From NCBI RefSeq assembly GCF_029873635.1, contig NC_080418.1, forward strand, positions 8,814,562-8,878,561: 64,000 nucleotides of DNA. Direction: 5' to 3'. Positions 24,101 through 35,900 of this stretch are shown here, piece after piece (position 1 is the stretch's first letter; every line of letters starts with the position of its first letter). This DNA comes from Malania oleifera. Its lineage: Eukaryota > Streptophyta > Magnoliopsida > Santalales > Ximeniaceae. The notes beneath the pieces were generated by a model. The model ran no database searches. It saw only the letters and a program-made list of their open reading frames with translations, and was not told the origin of the DNA. A program made the position numbers and the translations under genes.

Positions 24101-25160
24101 AGGACATTTGTCCAATAAAAAATTGTCTTTTCTTTCCAATAAAGAACCAGAAATTTGTAATTCTGATTTGCAACTGTGTTTAATTTGCCCATTGGCTAAG
24201 CAGACTCGTGCTCCATTTCCAATTAGTTATATTTCTTTCCATAAACCTTTTGAATTACTACATGTTGACATGTGGGGGGCTTATCGCACCCCTTCTATTA
24301 TTGGTGCACGTTATTTTCTCACTATTGTCGATGATTTTACTCGTAGTACTTGGGTTTATTTAATGCACCACAAATCTGACACCCGTTCTCTCTTGCAATC
24401 TTTCATTCATCTCATTGAAAACCAATTCTCTACCACCATTAAAATCATACGAAGTGATAATGGGCCAGAGTTTCACATGCTCACATTTTATGCACCCAAG
24501 GGTATTGTCCACCAAATCAGTTATGTCTCCACTCCTCAACAAAATGGAGTGGTTGAACGCAAACATCGCTATCTCCTCAATGTTGCCCACTCCTTACTCT
24601 TTCAAGCACATAAGCCTACACGCTTCTGGGGGGATGCTATTCTTACTGCTACCTATCTCATTAACCGCACACCTTCTTTTGTTTTGGGTGGTTTATCTTC
24701 TCATGAAAAATTGCATGGTGTCAAACCCACATATACTCACCTAAAAGTATTTGGATGCTTGTGATTTGCTTCCACTCACTCTCAAAACCTAGCCAAATTC
24801 GACCCACGAGCCATCCATTATGTCTTCCTTGGTTACCCGTATGGTCAAAAGGGGTACCGGCTCTATAATCTTAGCACACACAAAGTCTTTGTTTCCCGAG
24901 ATGTCATTTTTCATGAAGATATTTTTCCTTTTGCTTTTGCCTCTTCTAAACCTGAACCTACATAACCTGTCCTACCTTGTCCTGTATTTTCCCTTGACCA
25001 TATTCTAGATCACCCGTCTCCCATTCCGTCACCATCACCATCACGATCTCCTATTCCATCACCATCACCATCAACATTTCCTTCTCCAATGCCTCAACGA
25101 TCTAGTCGTCCCATTAAGCCACCGACATACTTGAAGGATTTTCATGTGGAATAGGTTTTA
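24064..25160 (+). pseudogene. Copia-2 integrase remnant
   Basis: HQCLGHLSNKKLSFL and CLICPLAKQTRAPFP form the HHCC zinc motif. The core has LTIVDDFTRSTWVYLM, IIRSDNGPEF and TPQQNGVVERKHRYLL, giving an intact D,D-35-E triad in one open frame to 24764 (TGA). The C-terminal part continues FDPRAIHYVFLGYPYGQKGY. It ends in a Pro/Ser-rich linker (SPSPSRSPIPSP) before the RT. Confidence 0.92.
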
Positions 25161-25775
25161 CGATCTCGATTGCCCACTCAATCATTTGACTCTGTGCTGG
25201 TCCATTCATCAGGTACTCCTTATCCTCTCACTGATTACCTTTCTTATTTCCGCTTAACTCCTATTCACTGTGCCTTTACCACAACTATCTCTCTTGCCAA
25301 AGAACCACAATCTTTCTTGCATGCCATGACCGATCCAAACTGGCATACTGTTATGCATGTTGAGATTGATGCTCTCGAGCTCAATAATACCTGAATCCTC
25401 ACTCCTCTCCCTCCTGGTAAGAAGCCTATTGGATGTAAATGGGTCTATAAGATCAAATACAATCCGTATGGATCCATGGAACGATACAAGGCTCACCTTG
25501 TTGCCAAGGGTTATAGTCAACAAGAAGGCATTGACTACACCGAAACATTTGCTCCAATCGTCAAGATGACCACCGCTCGCACCATTCTGGCACTTGCTTC
25601 CGTGTATAACTGTCATCTTCATTAGCTTGATGTCAACAACGCCTTCCTCTATGGAGATCTAGAAGAATAAGTATACATGCAACTTCCATTGGGATTCGAA
25701 CGAAAGGGGGAGACTAGAGTATGCAAACTCATTAAGTCTCTCTATGGCCTTAAACAAGCCTCGAGGCAATGGTAT
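25161..25775 (+). pseudogene. Copia-2 reverse transcriptase, N-terminal part
   Basis: [20 protein letters not shown], then [36 protein letters not shown] and LDVNNAFLYGDLEE, with TGA at 25392, TAG at 25624 and TAA at 25669. It ends [14 protein letters not shown], cut within GGTAT by the nested LTR. Confidence 0.92.
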
Positions 25776-28068
25776 TATAACATCCTCAAAATTCTTATAT
25801 ATATATATATATATATTTTATTTAAATTACTCAAATACTTGCATGTAATGGGCATCCCTATGCAGCGGAAAATCATAAATCACATAACCACATGTACATG
25901 TATATACAATACCAGAATTCAGTGTATACAGACTATAGTCATACAAAAATACTCCAACATCATCTACTCAAAAATATACACAACTCTGTCAAAAACTCAC
26001 CCTATAACCAGGGTAATCAAACACTCTCTATCCGCGAGCCTGATCTGCTTGCCTAACTGGCTCACCTGAAAAATGTTAGAGTAATGGGGTGAGTCGACGC
26101 TCAGTAAGTGGAAATATGCTATTACTAGTGTGTGACAACTAAGTTAAGAATACTTAAAAATTAGCAATTGAACTGTAATGCAATAAATAATATGTAAAGC
26201 ATATCTTCTTTCTCAATTTAAAATATATTGTATCGTCTGTATTTTCTACTTTTCATACTGATAATATCATACTATACTCATCATATACTGTAAAACTGTA
26301 TACATATACATAACTGTACTTATTCCTTGGGACTCTGTATGTCATGATTTGATCCCTCATGACAGGGTTGTGCGGCCCATAGGCGGGACTTCATCTGGTC
26401 GGCCCTCCGGATAAGTCAATATACTCTACTCTACCTCAGCCCGGCCAAACTGCGTCTACTCCTAGGCTCGGGACTAGCTACTACCTCGTTAAACCGACCC
26501 TCTCCACCCAATGAACTGAGGAGCTGCAACCTCTCCGAGCACGGTTGATGGTACCCATATACTGTCTGAGATATGTGGTTGCACTCTATCTGTATATAAC
26601 AATGGTACCATACTCTATAATCTATATCTATACTGTATCTGTTTATAATCTTTCCATAAGGATTTGATACTATATACATATATACTTTTTTACTGTTTTC
26701 GCCATGTTTTCAAAATTACCATAATGCTATCTTTCTGTACTGTAAATACTGTAATCTCTGTATACTGTATCTGTATATCTATCTATATACTCTGTCTGTA
26801 TACTCTATATGTTATCGTAATAAGAAACATGACATACTATAACTCTGTACATACTGTTCTGTATAAAGTTGTGATATAAATACTGATATGAATAACACTG
26901 TATACATGTATATGTATATATATATATATATATATTTGTTTCATGAAACTATTCGTATAAAAGCTGTATATGCATGTACATTTTTCTGTATAATTTCTGT
27001 GAATATATATATATATATATATATATCTATATCTGTATATTCTGTATATCTCCATACAATGGGAAAAACTATATAAACTGTATATACCGTCAATATCTGT
27101 GTATTCAGTATAGTATGATATATTATAAAAGCTATATACATTTCTTCATCACATGGAAATTTACTCAGGCCACACAAGCATTTAAACTCATATTCTATGA
27201 AAACTGTATAATAAACTGGTATGAATATATATCTATTAAATCTCTGTTAACTTTATTAAAATTTCTAGCATAGCATATTTCCCTTACCTTCACTTTGAAA
27301 AGACCCTATAAAATTCTGGCTCTATACCCGCAGGGTTCCTAACTCAATATCCTGAAAACACAATCCCCCAGAACAAAACATCAGTATTTTCTTACCTACA
27401 ACATTTCTTATAAGTGATGGAAAGACAAATACTGAATAAAATGCCTTACCCTGAGATTGGGACAAAATCCAACCCAACTTTTCCAACAATCAGCTCCGGC
27501 AGACTTGCAAAGAATTTCGCCAAGAGTGTCGTGGTAGCCTCAGATCTTTGATCTGGTAAGAAACAGGCCCGGAAACGAAGAGAGAAGTGAGAGAGAGTCG
27601 TAGAGAGAGAGGGGCGCGGATAAGTGATAAAAATTCAGGTTTTCCACTTTTATACTGCGGCCTTCGTCGACGAGACACGTCATCTCGTCGACGAATTTTT
27701 CAATAGATTCGTCGACGAATCCCTGTATTCGTTGAAGAAATTCAGGCTGCCCCATAACCCCTCTCGGTATTTTCTAGTCGACGAGACCCTATATTCGTCG
27801 ACGAATTTCCTTATGTACTCGTCGACGAAAGCCCTGTATTCGTTGACGAGTTTTCTTATGTACTCGTGGACGAAACCCTGTATTCGTCGATGAGTTCTGG
27901 AAATTCCTTGAAATTATTATTATTATCCCCAATTATTATTATCTCCAAAATGCGATGTCGTAGACAAATGCGAAGTGTTCATCGACGAAGCCTACTGCCT
28001 CCTTCTGTTTTTGTTTCTATTTCCCTCTCTCTTGATATTTAAATATCATTATTTTTTGGGTCGTTACA
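25776..28068 (-). mobile_element. Nested solo LTR of a Ty3/gypsy-type element
   Basis: 2293 bp inserted in the Copia-2 RT with an exact 5 bp duplication GGTAT (25771-25775 and 28069-28073). The + strand ends read TATAACATCC and GGGTCGTTACA, imperfect inverted termini of the TGTAACGACCC class common in plant gypsy LTRs. No Pol domain lies inside, so this is an LTR left after recombination between two LTRs. The minus orientation is inferred from similarity of layout to 57411-60534. It contains (TA)n and 'tatac' microsatellite stretches (26640-27130) and a CGTCGACG cluster. Confidence 0.85.
27664..27895. repeat. Cluster of TCGTCGACGA palindromes in the solo LTR
   Basis: About ten exact or one-mismatch copies of the palindrome TCGTCGACGA, alternating with 'ccctgtatt' and 'cttatgtac' spacers, so the array is partly tandem with a period near 44-45 bp. 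Confidence 0.85.
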
Positions 28069-28420
28069 GGTATGCCAAGCTCTCATCCATCCTTATTGAT
28101 GTAGGATATTCATTGTCCAAGGCAGATTACTCACTTTTTGTCTGATCCCACAAAAACAATTTCACTGCCATTTTAGTATATGTGGATGATATTATCATTG
28201 CAGGAAACAGTTTAGAGCAGATCAGTGCAATCAAGAAACTTCTAAGTGATCACTTCAAGCTCAAAGATCTAAGAATTCTCAAGTATTTCTTAGGAATTGA
28301 AGTCGCTCGTTCAGCCAAGGGAAAATTTCTTTCTCAGAGGAAGTATGCCCTTGAGATACTAGAAGATGTTGGCTTCCTTGGAGCTAAGCCTAGCAACTTT
28401 CCCATGGAATAAAACCATGC
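28069..28420 (+). pseudogene. Copia-2 reverse transcriptase, C-terminal part
   Basis: Continues the interrupted domain: YAKLSSILIDVGYSLSKADY, a TGA at about 28143, then [14 protein letters not shown] with the catalytic YVDD at 28179-28190. [20 protein letters not shown] and [14 protein letters not shown] follow. Removing the solo LTR and one GGTAT restores the domain order, which confirms the insertion model. Confidence 0.92.
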
Positions 28421-29120
28421 ACTCAGCGAGAGTGAAGGTGAACTCATTACAGATCCTTCGTCATATAGATGACTTGTTGGAAGACTGATCTATTTGGCTG
28501 TCACAAGACCAGACTTAGCCTATTTAGTACATGTACTAAGTCAATTTATGGACAAACCACGTATACCACACTTGGATTCAACACACAGAGTCTTGAGATA
28601 CATTAAGAAATCTCCAAGCCAGGGGCTTTTCTTGTCGGCTTCTAGTGAAATTCAACTCCATGCATATTGTGATGTAGATTGGGCATGCTACAGGGACACT
28701 AGACGACCAATCACCGGGTATTGCATCCTGCTAAGAAAATCACTCATTTCCTGGAAGACAAAGAAGCAAACAACGGTCTCTCGCTCTTTAGCTGAAACAG
28801 AGTATATATCTATGGCCTCTACATGCTGTGAGGTCACTTGGTTAAAATCTTTACTTTGAGATCTTGCAATGACATATTCTCAACCAGTTAGACTGTATTG
28901 CGATAACAAAGTTGCTATACATATAGCGTCAAATCCAGTGTTTCATGAACGAACTAAGCATATCGAGACAAATTGTCATGTAGTTCAAGAAAAACTCCAA
29001 AATGAGATCATTCAAACAATCTATATGCACACAATCCAACAACCCGCTAATTTATTTATCAAAGCTCTTGGAGTTGCACAATTTAACTACCTACTTAGCA
29101 AGTTGGGTGTTATAAATATC
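28421..29120 (+). pseudogene. Copia-2 RNase H remnant
   Basis: LIYLAVTRPDLAYLVHVLSQ leads into RNase H. Catalytic residues are visible in HAYCDVDWACYRDTRRP (Asp), SRSLAETEYISMAS (Glu) and VRLYCDNKVAIHIASNPVFH (Asp). Stops at 28410, 28470 and 28857 break the frame. Confidence 0.9.
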
Positions 29121-29140
29121 CACGCCAACTTGAGGGGGAA

Positions 29141-29394
29141 TGTTGAGGAAGACCACGAATCAAGGAGCAAACATGATGCCCCAATTATGTGATATTTTCT
29201 TTTGAGAAAAGTCAACAAATCTCCTTATTATAATAGAAAGGAATGTGGAAATTAATTTAGGATTATTTTGTATTTATTCCATTGTTCCCCAATTACAAGT
29301 ATAAATAGAGGTTGTAAATTGTTGTAAGATATACAATTTTGAAAAGAGTTTTTTTTTTTTTTTTTGTATATTCTTCTTCCTTTAATTTTTCACA
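29141..29394 (+). repeat. Copia-2 3' LTR
   Basis: 254 bp partner of 21795-22030, with an expanded T15 run. The copies differ by several small indels, so the insertion is not recent. Confidence 0.9.
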
Positions 29395-29399
29395 TTTAT

Positions 29400-29699
29400 T
29401 TTGTGGATTTTTTTTTTGTCTTTTGCATTCCATTACATCGTTGCTTTCCTTCCATCCTTCAATTTCTTTTCGTAGCTTTCTTAATTTTTTAGTTTCACTC
29501 ACAATGCGTAAGAAATACCGAAAAATGATAAAATATTTAAAAAATCGGTTAAAGACCGAAAAATGTAAATACAAGAAGGTGGAGAACTGGAGATGCACCC
29601 CACGAAATATGCTTAAGAAATCGGGGCTGTTTCACAATTAAACGAAAACTTCTTGGCTGCAATTTCCGGGGGCAGCAAACGAAGCTCGAAACTCCGAGA
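29400..29699 (+). promoter_or_regulatory. Upstream region of mS34
   Basis: 300 bp between the Copia-2 duplication and the mS34 ATG. No clear TATA box. Sequence near the ATG is CG-richer ('ttccgggggcagc'). Everything further upstream is retrotransposon, so the core promoter must lie here or in the Copia-2 LTR. Confidence 0.4.
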
Positions 29700-29984
29700 A
29701 TGGCGACTACGACGCTCGCGAACAGAGGTGCAACGGAACGAACAGCAAGCTTCTTGAGGCTCTCAGTTAGATTCCTCAGAAGTTTCAGTGTTTCTTCGTC
29801 TTCTTCTTCCTCTGCTTCTTCTTCAAACCCTGCGGCCCCGGCGTCGAAGAAACCCAAGCGAAAAAAGAAGAAGAACCTGTTCGAGGTCGTTCAATTCCTT
29901 CCTAACTGGGGAATCGGATATCAGATGGCCAAGACTCATTGGACTGGCGTTTCCTACGAGATCACCAAGATCAACCTCTACAAG
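29700..29984 (+). CDS. mS34 exon 1
   Basis: Starts ATGGCGACTACGACG and ends in Lys codon AAG followed by GTCCCA. The donor lacks the common GTAAGT form but gives the only in-frame join to exon 2. Reading through would add VPTFLFDYSF and lose the conserved DGRHGKAWG. Confidence 0.85.
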
Positions 29985-32900
29985 GTCCCAACTTTCCTTT
30001 TTGATTATTCATTTTTAATTTTGTATTCATTGAAATAGTTTTGAGGTTTTTGGGTTTAATGTGATTGGGTTTGTTGTAGGATGGTAGGCACGGCAAGGCT
30101 TGGGGAATTGTTCATAAAGAAGGTGAGTTTCATTTTCTATATTGCTTTCCCCCCTTTGGCTTCTTTAACTTTTGCACTATGAAAAAGAGGCGAGAACTAG
30201 AAAATAGTTGTGTGTGAATGAGTGAAGAGTCTGAGAAGCTCATAAGAGTTGCCCATTCGAAATTATACTAAATGTGCGAGGAAGAGAAGCTGATTGACAT
30301 CTGGTCTCTGAAAGTGAGAGCTCCAAAATCACCTCAACTTCAACCCTTGTGACAATCTGTTCATTGCAGCTAGAGCAAGAACATCATTGCAAAAAATTAT
30401 GGCGTATAGGTGTCATGTAAATGCAATATTTGCATTGGTTTTTGAATTAAAAAAATCAACAGATAAAAAAAATCAGCAGGGTTCGGCAATGAATCTAACT
30501 CAATGAGAATGTTGAAGAGTTTCTTTTTCCAGATAGAAGAATGATGAGGGCTTGACGAATTAGATAGAAGAAAAATAAAAATGAGTGCAGAATAGAGTTA
30601 TGAATTATTAATCTGTCTGCAGTTAGTAGAGTGCTGTAAAAGATCAGCAAACACCTTCACTCTCCACTCTCTTTTTAATGTGTGTATCCTTTCCTCTGGT
30701 AGGAATCTTCAGTTTAATTTTGCGAACCATTAGGCTATATTGTCATCTCTTTGGTAGTATATGGTTGCAAATTGTTAATTAGATTTTTTTATATGTATTT
30801 GTTGGTCAATTATTATTGTTATCATTGTTGTTGCAACCTTTTGTTTGGAAACTTCCTTTTTTATCACTATATGTTATCCCCACTACAGTGGTCATCAGTT
30901 AGATGTTTAACTAAGACTATTTTGGCATTTGAAGAAGGGATTACTGTTGAGTTTGTAAATCATCCTCAATTTTTCTAGGCCTATGGTCCCAAGGGCAGTA
31001 AATAAAGAAAATATAAATAGATGAATTGTCCTGGGCAGTGGAAACAAAGTTGAGAAGGGGTTACGTTAATGTGTACATGGCCCCTTTTTTAAACTATGTG
31101 CTGAGGATTGTTAGAAAGACAGATATTGAAAAATGTGTCCGACTGGATCATAACAATTAAGAGAGTTGCAGTGTAGGACAACATAAAGGAACAATTAGAG
31201 AAAAACTGAAATATGAAGTACCAATGATATTTTTATTGCAATGACTGAACCGTGAACACTAAGTGCTTAAGGAGGATACAAGAAGGGGTATTTAAACAAG
31301 ATTACATGATATAGGAGATATCTTAAATCCCATGAAATCTGAGATAATGAGTCCCGTAGAATTTGAAATATTCACAGATTTTATTAGGAGTCCATAAAAT
31401 CTGCTTTGCTGATATATATGCTTCTTAGATATTTTTTGAATCAATAGGCTCTGATTTGTTAGCATATATGATACTCAGACAATTGACTTTGGATCTTTGA
31501 CGCTCTTTAGACTTTGTTGTGATAATTTGCCTCGGATCTTCGGCATTTAAATCTTCAGCAAACAAAATCTTTGACGGTTTGATGATACCGTCGACATTAT
31601 GGTGAAACCGCCGACGGTTTGGTGAGACCGTCGACGGCATCACACTCATTGAGTGTGCCGAGCTGTGATGCATTGTTAACACCCTCTTGCAAAACTTTGT
31701 TGTGGCTGGAGGCAAAGTTTGTTGTGAAAAATAATGAAGAGCGACCTTTGAAGGTGCGAATATTGTGATTGTTGTGTGATCTTCTTTCCGAAGGTAGACG
31801 TAAAGAAAATTCACTTTCTTGTGATTTGTGAGCATATGCATTCTTGAGAGCCTCCCACACTGCATGAGTTGTGTCGAGGTTGGATTTGTTCTGAGAAATG
31901 GTGCCGATGAGTCCGATCCACCCTTGAAGGAGACTGTCAGACTTTCGCCATGCTACGAAAGCATCTATTAATTGAGAAATGGTGGCGACGGGTCCGATCC
32001 ACCCTCGAAGGAGACGGTCAAACTTCCACCATGCTATGGTGTAGCATTGAGAGATAGTGTAGCCATGGTGAAAGGAAAAAGAACAGAACATAAGATAAGC
32101 AAGAGGTGTATGGATAATGCAGGAGATGTGATTTTTTTTTTTTGACATAGTGCTCACAATGGCTTTGATACCATAGAGAAAAACTGAAACATGAAGAACC
32201 AATGGTATTTTTATTGCAATGACTGAACCATAAACACTAAGTGCTTAAGGAGGATACAAGAAGGGGTATTTAAACAAGATTACATGATATAAGAGATATC
32301 TTAAATCCCATGAAATCTGAGATAATATGAGTCCCATAAAATCTGAAATATTCACAGATTTTATTAGGAGTCCATAAAATCTGCTTTGTTGACATATATG
32401 CTCCTTATATATTTTTTGAATCAATAGATTTTGATTTGTTAGCATATATGATCCTCATACAATTGACCATGGATCTTTGATGCTCCTCAGACTTTATTGT
32501 GATGATTAGCCTCGGACCTTCGACATTTAAATCTGCAGCAGACAAAACCGTCGACGGTTTGGTGAGACCGTTGACAGCATCACTCTCATTGAGTGTGCCG
32601 AGCTGTAATGCATTGTTAACAACAATTACTCTTTGAGGCACCTTAAGTCTAAGAGTAGTTTGCTGAGTCCTTAGTGAGAAAAGAGATCATGGGCATTTCC
32701 TTTAGAATAGGATATTTAATGTTGCTAATCTCCTAGTTGAGGGGTACCTGGTATCCTTTAGAGATGAGTGGTTGATCACATTATTTTGTTGATTGGTAAG
32801 GACTAATGAGGATTTTGTATGATTATGTAAATCATGTTTATTTGAGATTTCTATTGAGTATGTTCTGGTCTTATTGACTTTTAAAATGAGGAAATATGGT

Positions 32901-35900
32901 GTTATAGTAATTGGCTAGATTTCTAATGTATTTTGGTGATTTTAGTCTCCTGATCAAATTACTGACCCGTGCATTCAAATGTAATGTTAAAACCAAATTA
33001 ATGAACTAAAGTTTTCAATGATCCATCTGTAAATCCACTAAATAATGTTAGACAACTGAAAAGAAAAAATAAAGGAAAATCAGGATTGTGGCATATATAT
33101 AAGAATAACATAGAAGCTGAGGGGGTGTTTGATAAAATTAAGCTTTAAGTTCTGGATGCTGGTTGTAGTTCTGTGAATTGGATTATGAATATTGTTGGAA
33201 TTGTCTATGAATCTGAATGCTGAATTTTTAAAATCGTTTGGTTACTAACCAAATGGAGCTTTTAACCAAAATGGTGGTATTTAAAATTTAAATTACTAAA
33301 ATAGGGTAAAATCAGAAACTATTTACAAATACGGGGCAATCTGCATCATGAAGATGCAGCAGCCATAGGCCCCACCATTGCAACGATCTGAGATGGGGAT
33401 GGTACTGAAGCAGCCGAGTTAGGAATCGCCGGCGAAGGCTCCAAGCAGGGGGAAGATGGAGGAAACTGATCTAGTTGTTGACATTCTTGGCAGTGGCGGT
33501 GAGTGGCTCTTGAGAGCAGTCGTGAGGTACATTACAAGGTTTGCCACTACACTGTAGTATTGCTCTGTAATTTCTATGAATGCATATACAAAAGAGAAAA
33601 TTAAGTTTGAGAAATTAAAGTGAAATGGGTCAGAGAGTTGAAAATTGGATTTAGAAATTTAAACGAAATGGGTTGGGGAATTGAAAATTGATATTGAGAG
33701 ATTGAAATGAAATGTGTTAGAGAATTAAGGAGTTGGGGAATTATAAATGATGAAAATGGCAGATTTCTAGCCACCCTTGTTGGGATTTTGGTGGGGGAAA
33801 GAGATGACCTTGCTGAGCTCGTTCTTGTTCTGTCCTTCTGTGCTTCATTTTTGTGAATACTCATGAGCTCATGAAGATGATGAAACAGGATTTTATCTTT
33901 CAACTTTCAAATTAAATTTCCATATTTCATGATGCGCAAGCATAACCTGACCCATGGTTCCATTGACCCCAAGCAGCTGCACCTCTGTGCCTCTCCACAG
34001 TCCACAATCACCACACAGGTGCAAATGCCCTTCCTCCAAACACACAGACACACTGGGGAAGCTAAAAAATAAGAGCACAGGTGGAAGAGGCACAATGGTG
34101 GAGCTAAGAAAAGAAAATGAGAATCCTTGGCTCCCCTTTTGCTTAGGTTTCTATGGCTATCCCATCACTTACTACGATGGAGACCCATTGTGTCCAACAA
34201 CAGGAGAGACCATGACCCTGTTCTTTTCAGTGAGCCTTCAATGAGGCGTAGCCAGCTTCAGAATCCTACTTTCTTCACTCGGGCCTCCATTGTTTTATGG
34301 AAACTGAAAGCTGGTCGGCACAAGTTCCCCTGCCTGCTCATGCTTACCCTCATCATCCTCTTCCTCTCCTTTGTTGACCACTTTCTTATTGCCTTCACTG
34401 TCCTGAATGACCTCTGCTGCATTAGGGACAAATGCAAGACTTATTTAAGCGGGCCTGAGCTGTCTGCATCTTTAAGATGCAGATTGCCCCAAATTTGTAA
34501 GTAGTTTCAAATCTATCTTATTTTGGTATGTTAAATTTTAAATAACATTTTAGTTTGGAGTTACCACAATGGTACATTGAATATTTTTGAAGTTCCAATA
34601 ATTTGAATCTTGTATTCATATCACCTATGTAGTTTTCTAATATTAGTTGCATCATGCATGCTGATATGCATGATATGCTATCTGTTTCTATTTTCTAGTT
34701 GGTTCTGAGCCTATTGTGGTCATGCAATGACTGAATTTAGTACAACAAATAAAAAATTTTCCATCTATTTGAGAGTTGTTTGAGAGCTCCTTTGTGGTGA
34801 TTCTAAAGTTCATTTGATGATGCTGATTCTTTTAAACTTCTTTCAGGTGTAGATTTTTAGGTTTGATCTGTCCTATTCACTCCCCAAAAAAAGACACACG
34901 TGCTCACAAACATAGACTCCTATCTCTCTCTCTCTCTCGCACACTCACCCCCCACCCTAAGTCACATTTCTCATGTTTTTGCCTAAAGTTTGAGTTCTTA
35001 TAGAGTTTGCAGTTTCAGCTTTAAAACCATGTAACCTTGTAAAACTGATTTCTCTACAAAATATGGTTTAGAAAACTTTAATACTTGGTTTTCTTGCGTT
35101 GATACTTTGGAACAATGACTAAACCTGGTAACCAAGGCATGAAGTGGTAGTACAAAAAAATCTGTAAGGGCATGTTCAGTTTGTGGAAAACGATTTTTCA
35201 TTTTTAATTTTCAGTTTTTTCGAAGAATTACAAAAATGCCAAACCATTTTCTAGTTTTCCAACATTTATGTAGAAAATCTGAAAAACAATAAATTTTTTT
35301 TTTTTTTTTTTATAGAATTTCTATACAAATATTGGAAAATTGGAAAATAAGATGGCATTTTGTATTTTTTTTTTTTTGAAAATTTGGAAATGGAAAATAA
35401 GATTATTTTCCACAAGTAAAAAGACTCTTTAAGGTTTTTTGTCCATAATAATATCTACCATGAAGGAGACCCTTAACCCAATGGTAAGGCCGTTACACTC
35501 AAACTAGAAGGTCACAGGTTCAAGTTAGGGAAACAGCCTCTCTAGTTGTGAAGGTAAAGCTGCACAGATCATGCCCTCCCCAAACCCCGGTTAAGGTGGG
35601 TGCTTTGTGAATTGTAAGTTGCATTTAAAAAAAAAAAATAATATTAATAATATGAACCAAGAAAGCTTTTTTTTATCGTAAAGCTAGAAAAAAGTGCTTA
35701 CCCTTCACCCCAATTCATGCCAAAAAGTTATCATAGTAGATGTCATGATGTTTTCTTTAAAATCGTAGAACAAAATACAAAATCTGGAGGAAAGGACACA
35801 AGAAAAGGGGAAAAAAAATACGGCGTAGCTAGAACAAAACCATGACCTGAAAGATTTACCCACCCAACCAAATTGGCCGTCTTGATCCTCATCTTGACTG

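Larger units (their letters stand above)
21795..29394 (+). mobile_element. Copia-2: Ty1/copia LTR retrotransposon, decayed, split by a nested solo LTR
   Basis: Flanked by a perfect 5 bp duplication TTTAT (21790-21794 and 29395-29399). LTRs of 236 and 254 bp begin TGTTGAGGAAGACCAC and end TTTTTCACA. Copia domain order gag, protease, integrase, RT, RNase H is visible. A 2293 bp solo LTR (25776-28068) interrupts the RT, leaving 5307 bp of true copia. The degenerate primer site TGTTATCGGAAC (22031-22042) follows the 5' LTR, and TTGAGGGGGAA (29130-29140) is the polypurine tract. Many stops and frameshifts make it coding-dead. Its right end lies 306 bp before the mS34 start codon. Confidence 0.93.
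31196..32621 (-). mobile_element. TRIM-like non-autonomous copia element
   Basis: 1426 bp with a perfect ACAAT target duplication (31191-31195 and 32622-32626). LTRs of 486 bp (31196-31681) and 448 bp (32174-32621) start TGTTAACAATGC and end TTTTTCTCTA on the minus strand. The internal region is only 492 bp. A primer site TGGTATCAAAGCC (minus strand, 32161-32173) abuts the 5' LTR, and a purine tract GCAAGAGGG abuts the 3' LTR. It lacks pol and would need enzymes from another element. Confidence 0.9.

Noticed and set aside
26431..27273. Overlapping open frames rich in Tyr and Ile
   Set aside because: They translate 'tata'/'tatac' simple repeats within the solo LTR on both strands; no domain.
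27490..27893. Open frame with repeated VDE-FSSTNS-like units that looks like a tandem-repeat protein
   Set aside because: It comes from the CGTCGACGA palindrome array in the LTR; the frame is only 89 codons and has counterparts on both strands.
27664..27895. CRISPR-like array of palindromic repeats
   Set aside because: Spacers are themselves repeated, units are degenerate, the setting is a plant LTR, and no cas gene is present.
34127..34504. Possible small membrane protein gene
   Set aside because: It lies inside the long-TIR element, shows no family motif, and ends in the right TIR. I keep it only as a possible captured fragment.
35465..35540. A true tRNA gene
   Set aside because: Box A and B are present, but the acceptor stem does not pair and the SINE body and A-rich tail follow, so it is a tRNA-derived SINE.
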